This document shows positions 16,397 to 25,896 of a stretch of 44,595 nt of DNA, piece after piece (within the stretch, counting starts at the first letter, position 1; each line of letters opens with the position of its first letter). A model generated the notes under the pieces. The model was not told the origin of the DNA and did not search any database. It saw nothing but the letters and a program-made list of their open reading frames with translations. This stretch comes from JBDRHL01 sp043816955 (GTDB taxonomy: Bacteria; Planctomycetota; Phycisphaerae; Sedimentisphaerales; CAYZTY01), in assembly GCA_043816955.1 (NCBI GenBank), contig JBDRHL010000091.1, forward strand, positions 1 through 44,595, written 5' to 3'. Made by a program: the position numbers and the translations under genes.

Positions 16397-17902
16397 TCAG
16401 ATGTAAAGTTTGTCCATCATTCTTGGAAACGCGATACACTGGCGGATGTGTTTTTCGCCGGTAATCCATGCGACGGTTCTTTCAACGCCAAGCCCGAATC
16501 CGCCGTGCGGCACGGAGCCGAATTTTCGCAGGTCGAGATACCATCGGTAGTTTTCCGGGTTCAGCCCCTTGTCTTTTGTTTTTCTCAGGAGAGTTTCATA
16601 ATCATCTTCTCTCATTGAACCCCCGATTATTTCGCCGAAGCCTGCAGGAGCGAGCAGGTCGAAGTTTTCGACGACATCTTCATCTGCTGTATCGAGTTTC
16701 ATATAAAAGGCTTTTGCCTCTGCGGGGTAGTGCGTAATGAAGACGGGTTTGTCGTGCATCAGTGATATGATCGTCTCGTCGCTTCCGCCGAGGTCTTTTC
16801 CCCATTGAAATTCGGCGGCCAGTTCAGCATGTCTGGGGTTGTTTTCTATTTTTGTTTCCAGATCGGCAAGTGTCGCATACAGCTCGATAAGTTCCGCGGC
16901 GTTTTTTTCCTCTTGCCACCGTTTCAGGCCCTCTTTCTGCTGTTGCTGAAGTTGTTCTATGCGCTGCTTTACCTGATCGCGCCGGCTGGTCAGATCGATA
17001 AGCTGGTTTGCAAGAAAACGCCTGCTTTTTTCACCTTTGAGCAGGTCAACGGCTTCGGTGTAGGTAAGACGGTAGAACGGCGGCTTTATTTTTTCAAGGG
17101 AGGTAACGTCGGCGCCAAGTATTTCAAGCTGTGGGCCATTAGCCTGAAGCACCCTGCGGACGATGTATGAGACGAAGTTTTCGGCTAATTCAAGCAGGCC
17201 GGGCAGGTCAATAAAAGCGATTTCCGGTTCGACCATCCAGAATTCGGTCAGATGTCTTCTGGTTTTGCTTTTTTCGGCTCTGAAGGTCGGGCCGAAACAG
17301 TAAACTTTTCCAAGGCTCATAGCGGCGCATTCCAGGTGAAGCTGGCCTGTCTGGGTAAGGTTAACTGTTTCTCCGAAGTAGTCGAGTGTGAAAAGTGACT
17401 GGGCATCTTCGCCGGCCATGGCGGTAAAGATGGGTGTGTCAACCAATGTGAAGCCTTCCTCGTTGAGAAAACTGCGAACAGCATCAATGACAGTGTGCCT
17501 GATTTTGGCGATACACCACTGCCGTCGAGAGCGCAGATGAAGGTGGCGGTTCTTCATGAGAAAATCTATACCGTGGGCCTTGGGAGTGATCGGATAGTCC
17601 TGTGACTGGCAGATGATTTGCACATCCGTTACCGCCAGTTCATAGCTGCCGATGCTGCGTTTGTCCTCGCGGACGGTTCCGGTAACGGTAAGGGAGGATT
17701 CCTGCCCAAGGTGTCGCAGATTGTCAAAAACTTCCGCCGGCACCTTGCCCTTTTCAATGACGCACTGACAAAGGCCTGTGCCATCGCGGATAATAAAGAA
17801 GATTATCTTTCCACTTGTACGACTGTTATACAACCAGCCTGCAAGGGTTACTTCTCGACCATCATAATCTTTAAGTTGAGAGATTATGACTTTTTCATAC
17901 AT
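16397..17902 (-). CDS. asnS: Asparaginyl-tRNA synthetase
   Basis: 501 aa from the ATG at 17902, which overlaps the stop of the preceding gene (TGATG) and has AAGGTGAG six bases upstream; an ATG at 17908 is also possible. The OB-fold anticodon domain (EVTLAGWLYNSRTSGK) is followed by a class IIb core with motif 2 (FRAEKSKTRRHLTEFWM) and motif 3 (GFGLGVERTVAWITG). NLTQTGQLHLE and the absence of GatCAB-type features fit AsnRS rather than AspRS. The protein is longer than a typical bacterial AsnRS (about 465 aa). The excess is a glutamine- and lysine-rich, coiled-coil-like insertion at about 275-350. Confidence 0.95.
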   Translation of the reverse strand: MYEKVIISQLKDYDGREVTLAGWLYNSRTSGKIIFFIIRDGTGLCQCVIEKGKVPAEVFDNLRHLGQESSLTVTGTVREDKRSIGSYELAVTDVQIICQSQDYPITPKAHGIDFLMKNRHLHLRSRRQWCIAKIRHTVIDAVRSFLNEEGFTLVDTPIFTAMAGEDAQSLFTLDYFGETVNLTQTGQLHLECAAMSLGKVYCFGPTFRAEKSKTRRHLTEFWMVEPEIAFIDLPGLLELAENFVSYIVRRVLQANGPQLEILGADVTSLEKIKPPFYRLTYTEAVDLLKGEKSRRFLANQLIDLTSRRDQVKQRIEQLQQQQKEGLKRWQEEKNAAELIELYATLADLETKIENNPRHAELAAEFQWGKDLGGSDETIISLMHDKPVFITHYPAEAKAFYMKLDTADEDVVENFDLLAPAGFGEIIGGSMREDDYETLLRKTKDKGLNPENYRWYLDLRKFGSVPHGGFGLGVERTVAWITGEKHIRQCIAFPRMMDKLYI

Positions 17903-18357
17903 CAGCATCTCACCTTTACGACGATTTTGACAACATCCGACGGGCTTGTTTCATGGCAGCAGGGCATGTGGGCATCGTGGGGATAGAACACGCAGAAAAT
18001 GCCCTCGGAAAGATTGAGCCTGCTGAATTCTTTGGGAGTTTTATAGAAAGCCACATCAGTTTGCTGGTCATAAGGCGTCTTGATTTCAAGGCTGTTTGCA
18101 GCGGCCCGCCCGACAATCTCTTTTCCGCTCGCGACGAACTGAACATCAATGTATTTCCGGTGAGTTTCGAATTTTCCCTCTTTGAGAGGCTTGGTCTGGT
18201 AACGCTGGACGATATAGTATAAGTTGTCCTCTTCCACGTTATATCGGCCGTCATCCTTTTGCGTGATAGCCGGATCCTGAAGTATACGGAACGCTCTTTC
18301 CAGTTTTTCATCAAGAACTGCGTAAATATCGGAGTTTTCTATCGTTCCTATTATCAT
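17902..18357 (-). CDS. YhcH/YjgK/YiaL-family (cupin-like) protein
   Basis: 151 aa, the whole family length. The family (which includes E. coli NanQ and EbgC) is a cupin-like fold linked to sugar metabolism, with a sugar-isomerising activity shown for some members. Visible here are THRKYIDVQFVASGKE, the mid-region PYDQQTDVAFYK and the metal-binding stretch CVFYPHDAHMPCCHE. AAAGGAA lies before the ATG at 18357. It sits between glyS and asnS, an unusual place for a sugar gene, and its stop overlaps the asnS start. The role in this operon is unclear. Confidence 0.85.
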   Translation of the reverse strand: MIIGTIENSDIYAVLDEKLERAFRILQDPAITQKDDGRYNVEEDNLYYIVQRYQTKPLKEGKFETHRKYIDVQFVASGKEIVGRAAANSLEIKTPYDQQTDVAFYKTPKEFSRLNLSEGIFCVFYPHDAHMPCCHETSPSDVVKIVVKVRC

Positions 18358-18414
18358 CGAAATTCCTTTTGTACTTCAGAACAATTCATCATCCCATATG
18401 GCAGGAACTTGCCG

Positions 18415-19893
18415 TCAGATATCCAGTTTTTCCCTTAGGTATCCGAGAAGCTTATCTGTCGATACTCTTATCTGTTCCATTGAATCCCTGTCGCGGACAG
18501 TGACGGTGCTGTCTTCTTTTGTCTGGCCGTCGACAGTAACGCAGAATGGGGTGCCTGCTTCGTCCTGTCTGCGGTAGCGTCTGCCGACTGCATTTTTTTC
18601 GTCGTAGTAACAGGTAAATCTCCCTTTTAGGTCGTTATAAATGCTCCTGGCTATTTCCGGCATGCCATCCTTTTTGACAAGAGGAAAGACCGCTGTCTTT
18701 ATCGGTGCAAGTGCAGGATGAAAACGCAGGAGGTTCCTTTTTTCTCCGCGAACCTCCTCCTCATCATACGCATCGACAAGAAATGCCAGTGTACTTCTGT
18801 CGATGCCTGCGCTGGGTTCGATGACATAGGGAATATACCGGGCTTTCTGCTCATCATCGAAGTATGACAGCGGGCCGGAGGTGTAATCTTCCGCTTCATC
18901 CTTAAGGTTGATTTTTGCCAATTCGCCGTTGTTTCTGTACCAGTCATTAAGAGTGCGTATACCTCGCTGATGCTGGCGAAGGTCGAAATCCGTGCGGTTG
19001 GCGATTCCTTCCAGCTCCTGCCAGTCGCCTGAGCCGAAGGGGAATCTGTATTCGACGTCTACACAGCCCTTGGCGTAGTGAGCCAGCTCATCCGGATCGT
19101 GCCGGCGAAAACGAAGGTTTTCCTTTTTTATCCCAAGCGAGGTATACCAGTCGAAGCGGACCTGTTTCCAGTGTTCATACCATTGCTCGTCGGTTCCGGG
19201 TTTGCAGAAGAACTCCAGTTCGGCCTGCTCAAATTCTCTTGTGCGGAAGATAAAGGCCTTGGTAGTTACCTCGTTTCTGAAACTTTTTCCGATCTGCGCG
19301 ATGCCGAAAGGAATTTTAATTCTTGTTGTATCCAGAACGTTTCTAAAATTGGCAAATATTCCCTGCGCAGTTTCCGGCCTAAGGTACATGGTCATCGAAT
19401 CGTCGACATTTGCGCCCATCTGTGTTTCAAACATAAGCCGGAACGGCATGGGGTCGGTGAATCTGCCGACAGTTCCGCAATTGGGACATACCTTTGTTGT
19501 AAGATCATGCGGTTTGGCCTGGACGCTATCTATAGAGATATGTTCGGTGTGTTCTTCGACCAGGCCTGCCCCTTTGTCTTCGAGATGATCGACGCGGGTT
19601 CTCGCGTTGCACTTCTTGCATTCTGCGATGAGGTCTGCGAATTTGTCGGCATGTCCGGAAGCCTTCCAGACCAGGGGATGCATCAGAATTGAGCAGTCCA
19701 GGCCGACGACATCATCGCGCATCTGTACAGTGGCCTTCCACCATGCTTTTTTGACGTTGTTCTTCAGTTCCACCCCCAGCGGGCCGTAGTCATAGCAGCT
19801 TGCCAGGCCGCCGTAGATTTCACTGGATTGAAAAATGAATCCCCTGCGTTTGCACAGTGCAACAATATCATCGAGTTTTGTTATCCTGGCCAT
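18415..19893 (-). CDS. glyS: Glycyl-tRNA synthetase, dimeric (eukaryote-like) type
   Basis: 492 aa, single-chain class IIa GlyRS, not the alpha-beta two-subunit enzyme. It begins with DDIVALCKRRGFIFQSSEIY and has SCYDYGPLGVELKNNVK. A zinc-ribbon-like pair of Cys-x2-Cys motifs occurs (CKKCNAR and CPNCGTVGRF). Motif 2 is FRNEVTTKAFIFRTREFEQ. The anticodon-binding domain includes APIKTAVFPLVKKDGMP and GRRYRRQDEAGTPFCVTVD. The start ATG follows CAGGAAACAAGT. It has its own promoter at 19941-19968 and leads a set glyS-yhcH-asnS-prmC. Confidence 0.96.
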   Translation of the reverse strand: MARITKLDDIVALCKRRGFIFQSSEIYGGLASCYDYGPLGVELKNNVKKAWWKATVQMRDDVVGLDCSILMHPLVWKASGHADKFADLIAECKKCNARTRVDHLEDKGAGLVEEHTEHISIDSVQAKPHDLTTKVCPNCGTVGRFTDPMPFRLMFETQMGANVDDSMTMYLRPETAQGIFANFRNVLDTTRIKIPFGIAQIGKSFRNEVTTKAFIFRTREFEQAELEFFCKPGTDEQWYEHWKQVRFDWYTSLGIKKENLRFRRHDPDELAHYAKGCVDVEYRFPFGSGDWQELEGIANRTDFDLRQHQRGIRTLNDWYRNNGELAKINLKDEAEDYTSGPLSYFDDEQKARYIPYVIEPSAGIDRSTLAFLVDAYDEEEVRGEKRNLLRFHPALAPIKTAVFPLVKKDGMPEIARSIYNDLKGRFTCYYDEKNAVGRRYRRQDEAGTPFCVTVDGQTKEDSTVTVRDRDSMEQIRVSTDKLLGYLREKLDI

Positions 19894-19940
19894 ACTTGTT
19901 TCCTGGTATATAAAAGTTGTGCGTAAACAATAATTACAGC

Positions 19941-19968
19941 ATTATACAGGAAGCAGGGATATTTACAA
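19941..19968 (-). promoter_or_regulatory. Sigma-70 promoter before glyS
   Basis: Minus strand TTGTAA (19963-19968), 16 nt spacer, TATAAT (19941-19946). It lies in the 200-nt gap between mutS and glyS and would give a leader of about 40 nt. The -10 is perfect and the -35 fair. Confidence 0.55.
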
Positions 19969-20093
19969 GAGTTACCCAGCGGATGTGATAACCGTCTCTA
20001 ACCCTGGCGTCCGGAAACTTTGCCGCGGTGCAGTCATGAAAAACTCCCAAATGTCTTGTGAGCCTGAATTTGAGTCGACAGCTCATGCGATTC

Positions 20094-22709
20094 TTATTGG
20101 ATCTGGTTTTTTATCTCATGCAGCAGATTAATCGCTTCCAGGGGCGTCAGGTTGTTTATGTCTGTTGCGGCAAGCTTATCGAGGACGGATTTGTGTTTGC
20201 GGATAAAAAGCGTGTCAGGGTCTTCAGCTTTTGTCCGGTGTTTTGTAAGGCGCCTGCCTGACGCCTCTTTCGCAAATGTGCTTTCCAATTCTTCGAGTAT
20301 TTCCTTGCTGCGTTCTATGATGGCCCTGGGCACGCCAGCAAGTTTGGCAACGTGTATTCCGTAGCTTTTGTCGGTTCCTCCCGGGAGGATTTTGTGGAGG
20401 AAAATAACTTCATCCATCCATTCACGGACCGCGACGTTGCAGTTCTTGACGTTTTTAAGCAGATGTGCAAGCTCTGTAAGTTCATGGTAGTGAGTTGCGA
20501 AAAGTGTTCTGCATTTGATATTGTTGGCGATGTATTCGGTTATTGCCCATGCCAGAGAAAGGCCGTCATAGGTGCTTGTACCTCTGCCCACCTCGTCGAG
20601 AATAACCAGCGATTTTTCGGTCGCGTTGTTGATTATGTTCGCGGTTTCCGTCATTTCAACCATAAAGGTGGATTGGCCTCTTGTCAGTTCATCCGAAGCG
20701 CCTACGCGGGTGAAGATTCGATCTGCCAGACCTATGACGGCGCTTTTGGCAGGGATAAATGAGCCCATTTGTGCCATCACTGTCAATAGCGCCGCCTGCC
20801 GGATATAAGTGCTTTTGCCGCTCATGTTCGGGCCGGTGATTATCATACAGTCTCCGCTGCCGTTTCCCAGCTCTATATCGTTGGGGACAAACTCATTGGC
20901 AAGTATCTGTTCCAGAACAGGGTGCCTGCCTTCCACAATATTAAATACACTGTCTTTTATCAGCCTGGGGCGAATGTAGTTTCTGCGTCTGGCCAGGAAG
21001 CCGAGAGCACTCAGACAGTCACAGACAGCAAGGGTTTCGGCAAGTTTCTGCAGACGTGAAATATACTTTGCTGTCTCGTCGCGGATCTGCTCGAAGAGTT
21101 TTTGCTCCAATTCAATTGCGCGATCCTGGGCGGTAAGAACCTGCTCTTCATATTTTTTAAGGTCTTCGGTTATATAGCGTTCGGCGTTTTTGACTGTCTG
21201 CTTTCTGATGTATTCGCCGGGGACCTTATCAGCGGAAGTGTGGTTTACTTCGATATAATAACCGAACACCTTGTTGAATCCGATCTTCAGGTTGGTAATG
21301 CCGGTTCTTTTTGTCTCTCTGTGCTGATACTCAGCCAGCCAGCTTCGTCCGTCTTTCGAAATTGATCGCAATTGATCAAGCTGCTCATTAAAACCCGTCT
21401 TTATAACCGCCCCATCGCGCAGATGTGTCGGGCAGTCCGGGTCAATCGCAGCCTCAACCAGCTCGGCAAGTTCATCCATACTGTCACATCTTCCGCTCAG
21501 CTCTATCAGCAAATCGGATTGGCATTGGGCCAGCAAGGCGCGAATGACGGGGATCTTTCGAAGGGTCGAAGCAAGTGCCGGAAAATCTCTGGGGCCTGCA
21601 CGAAAAGTGCTTACCCTGGCAGCGATACGCTCGGTGTCTGCAATATTAGACAGGTTTTTTCGCACATCGGCGAGCAGCGCATCTTTTTCGGTAAACTCTT
21701 CAACGGCGTCCTGACGCAATTCAATGGAACCAAGATCGTATAACGGAGAACACAGCCAGTTTCTGAACATGCGTCCGCCCGGGCCTGTCAGGCTCTGATC
21801 GATACAGTCGAGCAGCGATCCGCTGCTTGACTCACCGCGGATTGTTCGCAATATCTCAAGGCTGCGCAGGGTTGTCGCATCTACCTGCAAAAATTTATTT
21901 CGCGTAATTTTCTTCAGTGAAGCGATATGATTCAAGGCTACTTTCTGCGTTTCTGTCAAGTACTCGATAATAGCGCCTGCCGCACAGATCACTTCATCGC
22001 CCTCGCCTATCCCGAACCCTTCGAGGGATAGCGTTCCGAAATGATTCAAAAGCTTTTTCTTAGCCTGGTACGGATCGAAATACCAGCCGGGCCGTTCGGT
22101 TATTATTGCCCCCGTCAGTTGCGAAATCTGCCTGCTGATATTCCTTATTTCTGCTTCGAAAAGCTCGCCTCGTGTTTCAGGCAAAAGACACTCTGCCGGA
22201 CCCAGCCGGAGCATCTCGTCGATAAGCTGCCGGTCCGCAATCTCCTGGGCGAAGAAATGTCCCGTCGAAATATCGACCCAGCTTATGGCGCATGATTTTC
22301 TGCCAAAACTTATGGCCGCAAGAAAATTGTCCCGTTTTTCATCAAGAAGCATCTCATCAGTCAGTGTTCCCGGCGTTACAATTCTGACGACGTCTCTTTT
22401 AACGACGCCTTTCGCGGTTTTCGGGTCTTCAACCTGCTCACATACCGCAACTTTGTAGCCTGCCTGGAGCATCTTTTTGAGGTAGCCGTCAACCGCATGA
22501 TAAGGTACTCCCGCAAGAGGGATCGGGTTGCTTCCCTTACTCCTGCTGGTCAGCGTCAGGCCGAGAACCCGGGAACAGGTCTGGGCGTCTTCGTAAAAGG
22601 TTTCGTAGAAATCTCCCATTCGAAAGAAAAGTACCGCATCGGAGTACTTTTTTTTGAAGTGATGGAACTGCTTCATCGCCGGGGTCAGCTTTTCATTTGT
22701 CTGGCTCAT
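20094..22709 (-). CDS. mutS: DNA mismatch repair protein MutS
   Basis: 871 aa, full length. The mismatch-reading motif GDFYETFYED is near residue 32. The connector, lever and clamp regions follow, and the ABC-type ATPase has Walker A GPNMSGKSTYIRQ and Walker B LVILDEVGRGTSTYDG. FATHYHELTEL and KLAGVP are also present. The C-terminal tail is shorter than in E. coli. No mutL gene is in the window. The ATG lies ten bases after the end of the MnmE-like gene and has no Shine-Dalgarno site. A TATAAT box ends eight bases before it. Confidence 0.97.
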   Translation of the reverse strand: MSQTNEKLTPAMKQFHHFKKKYSDAVLFFRMGDFYETFYEDAQTCSRVLGLTLTSRSKGSNPIPLAGVPYHAVDGYLKKMLQAGYKVAVCEQVEDPKTAKGVVKRDVVRIVTPGTLTDEMLLDEKRDNFLAAISFGRKSCAISWVDISTGHFFAQEIADRQLIDEMLRLGPAECLLPETRGELFEAEIRNISRQISQLTGAIITERPGWYFDPYQAKKKLLNHFGTLSLEGFGIGEGDEVICAAGAIIEYLTETQKVALNHIASLKKITRNKFLQVDATTLRSLEILRTIRGESSSGSLLDCIDQSLTGPGGRMFRNWLCSPLYDLGSIELRQDAVEEFTEKDALLADVRKNLSNIADTERIAARVSTFRAGPRDFPALASTLRKIPVIRALLAQCQSDLLIELSGRCDSMDELAELVEAAIDPDCPTHLRDGAVIKTGFNEQLDQLRSISKDGRSWLAEYQHRETKRTGITNLKIGFNKVFGYYIEVNHTSADKVPGEYIRKQTVKNAERYITEDLKKYEEQVLTAQDRAIELEQKLFEQIRDETAKYISRLQKLAETLAVCDCLSALGFLARRRNYIRPRLIKDSVFNIVEGRHPVLEQILANEFVPNDIELGNGSGDCMIITGPNMSGKSTYIRQAALLTVMAQMGSFIPAKSAVIGLADRIFTRVGASDELTRGQSTFMVEMTETANIINNATEKSLVILDEVGRGTSTYDGLSLAWAITEYIANNIKCRTLFATHYHELTELAHLLKNVKNCNVAVREWMDEVIFLHKILPGGTDKSYGIHVAKLAGVPRAIIERSKEILEELESTFAKEASGRRLTKHRTKAEDPDTLFIRKHKSVLDKLAATDINNLTPLEAINLLHEIKNQIQ

Positions 22710-22717
22710 GGATGACG

Positions 22718-22745
22718 ATTATACCTCGATCCTTCCGATTAACAA
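22718..22745 (-). promoter_or_regulatory. mutS promoter inside the end of the upstream gene
   Basis: Minus strand TTGTTA (22740-22745), 16 nt spacer, TATAAT (22718-22723). The -10 box overlaps the TAA stop of the MnmE-like gene. It ends eight bases before the mutS ATG, so the message would have a leader of about one or two bases. The -35 matches four of six. Confidence 0.45.
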
Positions 22746-23867
22746 CTCTGCAATGATGGATTTTGTCTCCGCGGCATTTTGGGCCTTGACCAGTTGACAA
22801 AGCAGTTTCTTTTGCCGATTTGTAAAACAAACAGGCTGACTCAAATCAAAATCCTCGACAGATAAAACCCTCCGGATCGCACACACAAGATCATCGATAC
22901 CGGCACCGTTTTTTGCACTTGTTTTGACACACGCCGAGTAATCAAAGCATATGTCCCTCTTGTTCAGAGTAATCGGCAAATCCGACTTGTTCAGCACCAC
23001 AATAAGGTTTTCACACTTCGGAGGCTTCTGCACTGTCGGCGTGGTCGAGTCCAGCACAAACAGAACCAGATCAGCCAGACTTATAAGTTCGAGGGCTTTA
23101 CGCTGGGATAAACGGCCTATCTCACTTTGGCCTGCAAGGGTTTCATCGAGTCCTGCTGTGTCGAAAAGGTCCATTATAAGCGACTTGACGCGACATGCGG
23201 CCCCGACATAGTCGCGGGTTGTGCCTTTGATATCGGTAACGATTGCCTTTGGTCTTCCACACAAGCGGTTCAACAGCGTGCTTTTGCCGCCGTTCGGCGG
23301 ACCCGCTATTACAACCTTACAGCCGAAAATTAGGTACTCTGCGATTTTGCTTTGCCGCAGAATATTCTGTGCTTCGGTTCTTATCTGATCCGCAGCTATT
23401 GATTCAAGATTATCCTTCCAGTAAGCGGCTGTTTTGGTAAGGCCTGCTGTCTGCTGGTTCAGCAGCAGTTTTGTCCCTTCGATAGTCTTCGCAGCAGGCA
23501 GAGCAAGCCCGGCCTCTTTGATGATTGTGCTGCCTTCAAGCACTTCGTTAAGCAGCTTTTCAGGCTTAACAGTAGCGGCTCCCAGGCAGACCAGAAGCCC
23601 CATTATCACCTTGACGATTAGAGGATTGCCGTGACAGTGAATCGCAAAGCTTTCCGGCCCTTCACAGCCGATTACAACCTGGTCGATCACCCTGTCGGCT
23701 TCGACAATATTACCCAGCAGGATTTTTCCGGTCTCAAAAGAGCACTTCACACCCACAGCAGGCCGGAATATTTTCTGAAGGATTTTTTTTGCCGAGTTAC
23801 CGTCTATACGGATGGTTGATATTGCCCCAACCCCTTTTGCTGTCATTACCGCGGCCAGACAACCCAT
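22719..23867 (-). CDS. MnmE-like tRNA-modification GTPase, short form without the C-terminal cysteine motif
   Basis: 382 aa from the ATG at 23867, four bases after the coaX stop; longer starts would overlap coaX. The N-terminal formyl-THF-like domain (AAVMTAKGVGAISTIRIDG, with FAIHCHGNP) is present. The inserted G domain has G1 GPPNGGKSTLLNRL, G2 KGTTRD, G3 DTAGL and G4 NKSD. MnmE normally has about 450 residues and ends in FCIGK, whose cysteine is needed for tRNA wobble-uridine modification. This one ends in ELLIGRIEV. About 50 residues of the last helices are absent and the mutS promoter starts right there. It may be a planctomycete short form, a non-catalytic relative, or a truncated gene. 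Confidence 0.8.
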   Translation of the reverse strand: MGCLAAVMTAKGVGAISTIRIDGNSAKKILQKIFRPAVGVKCSFETGKILLGNIVEADRVIDQVVIGCEGPESFAIHCHGNPLIVKVIMGLLVCLGAATVKPEKLLNEVLEGSTIIKEAGLALPAAKTIEGTKLLLNQQTAGLTKTAAYWKDNLESIAADQIRTEAQNILRQSKIAEYLIFGCKVVIAGPPNGGKSTLLNRLCGRPKAIVTDIKGTTRDYVGAACRVKSLIMDLFDTAGLDETLAGQSEIGRLSQRKALELISLADLVLFVLDSTTPTVQKPPKCENLIVVLNKSDLPITLNKRDICFDYSACVKTSAKNGAGIDDLVCAIRRVLSVEDFDLSQPVCFTNRQKKLLCQLVKAQNAAETKSIIAELLIGRIEV

Positions 23868-23871
23868 GTTG

Positions 23872-24660
23872 TTATGCCTGCTGGTCTTCGAGATATTTTT
23901 TATATGCCAGGACAATGCCTTTTACCACGAGGTCCGGCACACAGCCGTCAATGAACTTGCAGTCATCTTTTATCAACTCGGCGTTTCCGCCGGCTATTAC
24001 AGTCTGAGGCCACTTGCCGATTTTCTCGGCATATTGTCTTACTATGAATTCCATCGCACCGATAGCCGAATAGTAAAGGCCGCAATTGATTGCATCAGAT
24101 GTATTTGTACCGTATGGGTTGTCAGGCTTATGGACTTTGACCTCGGGTAGCTGAGCGGTATTGTCCTTGAGCACCTGGGCGCTTATTTCAAACCCCGGCA
24201 TGATTACGCCGCCCAGAAAAACGCCTTTTTCGTCGACAAGGTCTATGGTAACTGCTGTACCGAAGTCTGCAACAACAACCGCATCTTCAACGACCGCGTA
24301 TGCCGCAGCAGCGGAAACAACACGGTCGACCCCGACCCTTTCTGGCTCATCCACCGCCACTTCCATAGGCAAAGGGATGTCTTCTCCGATCATATATATC
24401 TTTTCACCCAGGTGTTGTTTGATTAGCTGGCGGACCTTACTTGTCCAGGACGACTTGACGCTGCTTCCCACGAGCACGCCGTCACGTTTTTTGTCCTTGG
24501 CAGCTTTCAGAATGGGTATCTTGTTCCACGCCGATTGAAGGACCTCTATCAGCTTTTCCGTTGAGTCGCCGGGAATCGTTGCGATCGATTCTTGTTTATC
24601 ATTGACAAACAGCCCGATGGTGATATTGGTGTTCCCGATATCCACAGCTATAATGTTCAT
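23872..24660 (-). CDS. coaX: Type III pantothenate kinase
   Basis: 262 aa. It phosphorylates pantothenate in the first step of coenzyme A synthesis. It is an ASKHA-fold enzyme with IAVDIGNTNITIGLF at the N-terminus, GVDRVVSAAAAY, the second phosphate motif VVADFGTAVTIDLVDE and FLGGVIMPGFE. The length and motif order are those of CoaX, not CoaA. GGAG lies ten bases before the ATG. It is the first gene of the coaX-mnmE-like pair and is divergent from the peptidase at 24812. Confidence 0.95.
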   Translation of the reverse strand: MNIIAVDIGNTNITIGLFVNDKQESIATIPGDSTEKLIEVLQSAWNKIPILKAAKDKKRDGVLVGSSVKSSWTSKVRQLIKQHLGEKIYMIGEDIPLPMEVAVDEPERVGVDRVVSAAAAYAVVEDAVVVADFGTAVTIDLVDEKGVFLGGVIMPGFEISAQVLKDNTAQLPEVKVHKPDNPYGTNTSDAINCGLYYSAIGAMEFIVRQYAEKIGKWPQTVIAGGNAELIKDDCKFIDGCVPDLVVKGIVLAYKKYLEDQQA

Positions 24661-24811
24661 AGATATAATCTCCGGCTGTTTTTGAATTCTAATCCAGCCG
24701 CTCGTCCTGTCATCATGGATAGATTAGAACACAGAGGCTTAACAAAGTAAAGGCAGGGCAGGCGGATAAAAACCCTTTATTTTTCGGATAGAAACCATTA
24801 TCTAATAGCTT

Positions 24812-25891
24812 ATGAGCGAAAAAATCATAAAAGAGCGCCTCAGAAAGCTTCGCAGCAAGCTGAAGCAAAGCAATACTACCGCATTTATAATAACCAACTC
24901 TGCCAATGTGGGTTACATGACGGGATTTCACGGCGAGGACAGTTGGGTGTTAGTAACACCGCGAAAAAGCTGCCTTATTACCGACAGTAGATACACCGAA
25001 CAGGCAGAGGAAGAAGCTGTCGGCTGCAAAGTTGTCGAACGGCGAGGACCGATCTTTTTGACAGCGGGCAGAATTATTACCGGCTTGAAGGGGATTAAAT
25101 CTGTCGCAATTGAAGACTCGACGACCGTGGCCCAGTTCAAAACTGTCAGAAACACCCTCAAAGTCAAGCTTATCACCACCAGTGGTATCGTCGAATCGTT
25201 GAGACTGACAAAGCATCCCGCAGAAATTACAGCTGTCAAAAAGGCAATCGCAATCGCTATCAAGGCGTTTAAGATGACCATCCCTCTGCTAAAGCCGGGC
25301 ATAACGGAAAACGAGACAGCTAGCCGACTGGACCTTTACATCCACAGGCTGGGCGCAACAAGCAGCTTTCCCGCTATTGTGGCTTTTGGCGCAAATGCCT
25401 CACGGGCACATCATTTTCCCGGCAGCAGAAAGCTCAAGCCCAATGATACGGTTCTTATTGACTGGGGTGTGCGATACAAAAACTATTGCTCAGATATGAC
25501 CCGCTGTTTGGTTCTAAACAGCGCTAGGGCGTTTTATCGGAAGGTTTACGAAGCGGTTTTCCAGGCCCAGCAGGCAGCTATCAAAGCTGTTAGAGCGGGG
25601 GTGAAAATTGAAGCGGTAGATAAAGCGGCAAAGGATGTTTTGAGGGGCTATGATCTGCCGCTGTACGGGCATGGAACGGGGCACGGCCTCGGGCTGGATG
25701 TCCATGAACAGCCGATTGTAGCACATTCAGGTAAAGGACGCCTCCAAAGCGGCCAGATCATTACCATCGAGCCGGGTGTATACATTCCGGGCAGGCTTGG
25801 TATTCGTATAGAGGATGACGTACTCGTTACCAAGGATGGGGGTAAGATACTGAGTACTGGTTTGAAAATGCCCGAAGTTATGGTACTATAG
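24812..25891 (+). CDS. M24-family Xaa-Pro aminopeptidase (PepP/PepQ-like)
   Basis: 359 aa. The N-terminal creatinase-like domain (residues 1-130) is followed by a pita-bread metallopeptidase domain. The five metal ligands are visible: D in LIDWGVRY, D in YCSDMTRC, H in GHGTGHGLGLDVHEQP, E in TIEPGVYIPG and E in IRIEDDVLVT. It probably removes N-terminal residues preceding proline. There is no signal peptide, so it should be cytoplasmic. The psd gene follows five bases later, suggesting co-transcription though not a shared pathway. Confidence 0.92.
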   Translation: MSEKIIKERLRKLRSKLKQSNTTAFIITNSANVGYMTGFHGEDSWVLVTPRKSCLITDSRYTEQAEEEAVGCKVVERRGPIFLTAGRIITGLKGIKSVAIEDSTTVAQFKTVRNTLKVKLITTSGIVESLRLTKHPAEITAVKKAIAIAIKAFKMTIPLLKPGITENETASRLDLYIHRLGATSSFPAIVAFGANASRAHHFPGSRKLKPNDTVLIDWGVRYKNYCSDMTRCLVLNSARAFYRKVYEAVFQAQQAAIKAVRAGVKIEAVDKAAKDVLRGYDLPLYGHGTGHGLGLDVHEQPIVAHSGKGRLQSGQIITIEPGVYIPGRLGIRIEDDVLVTKDGGKILSTGLKMPEVMVL

Positions 25892-25896
25892 TTGAT

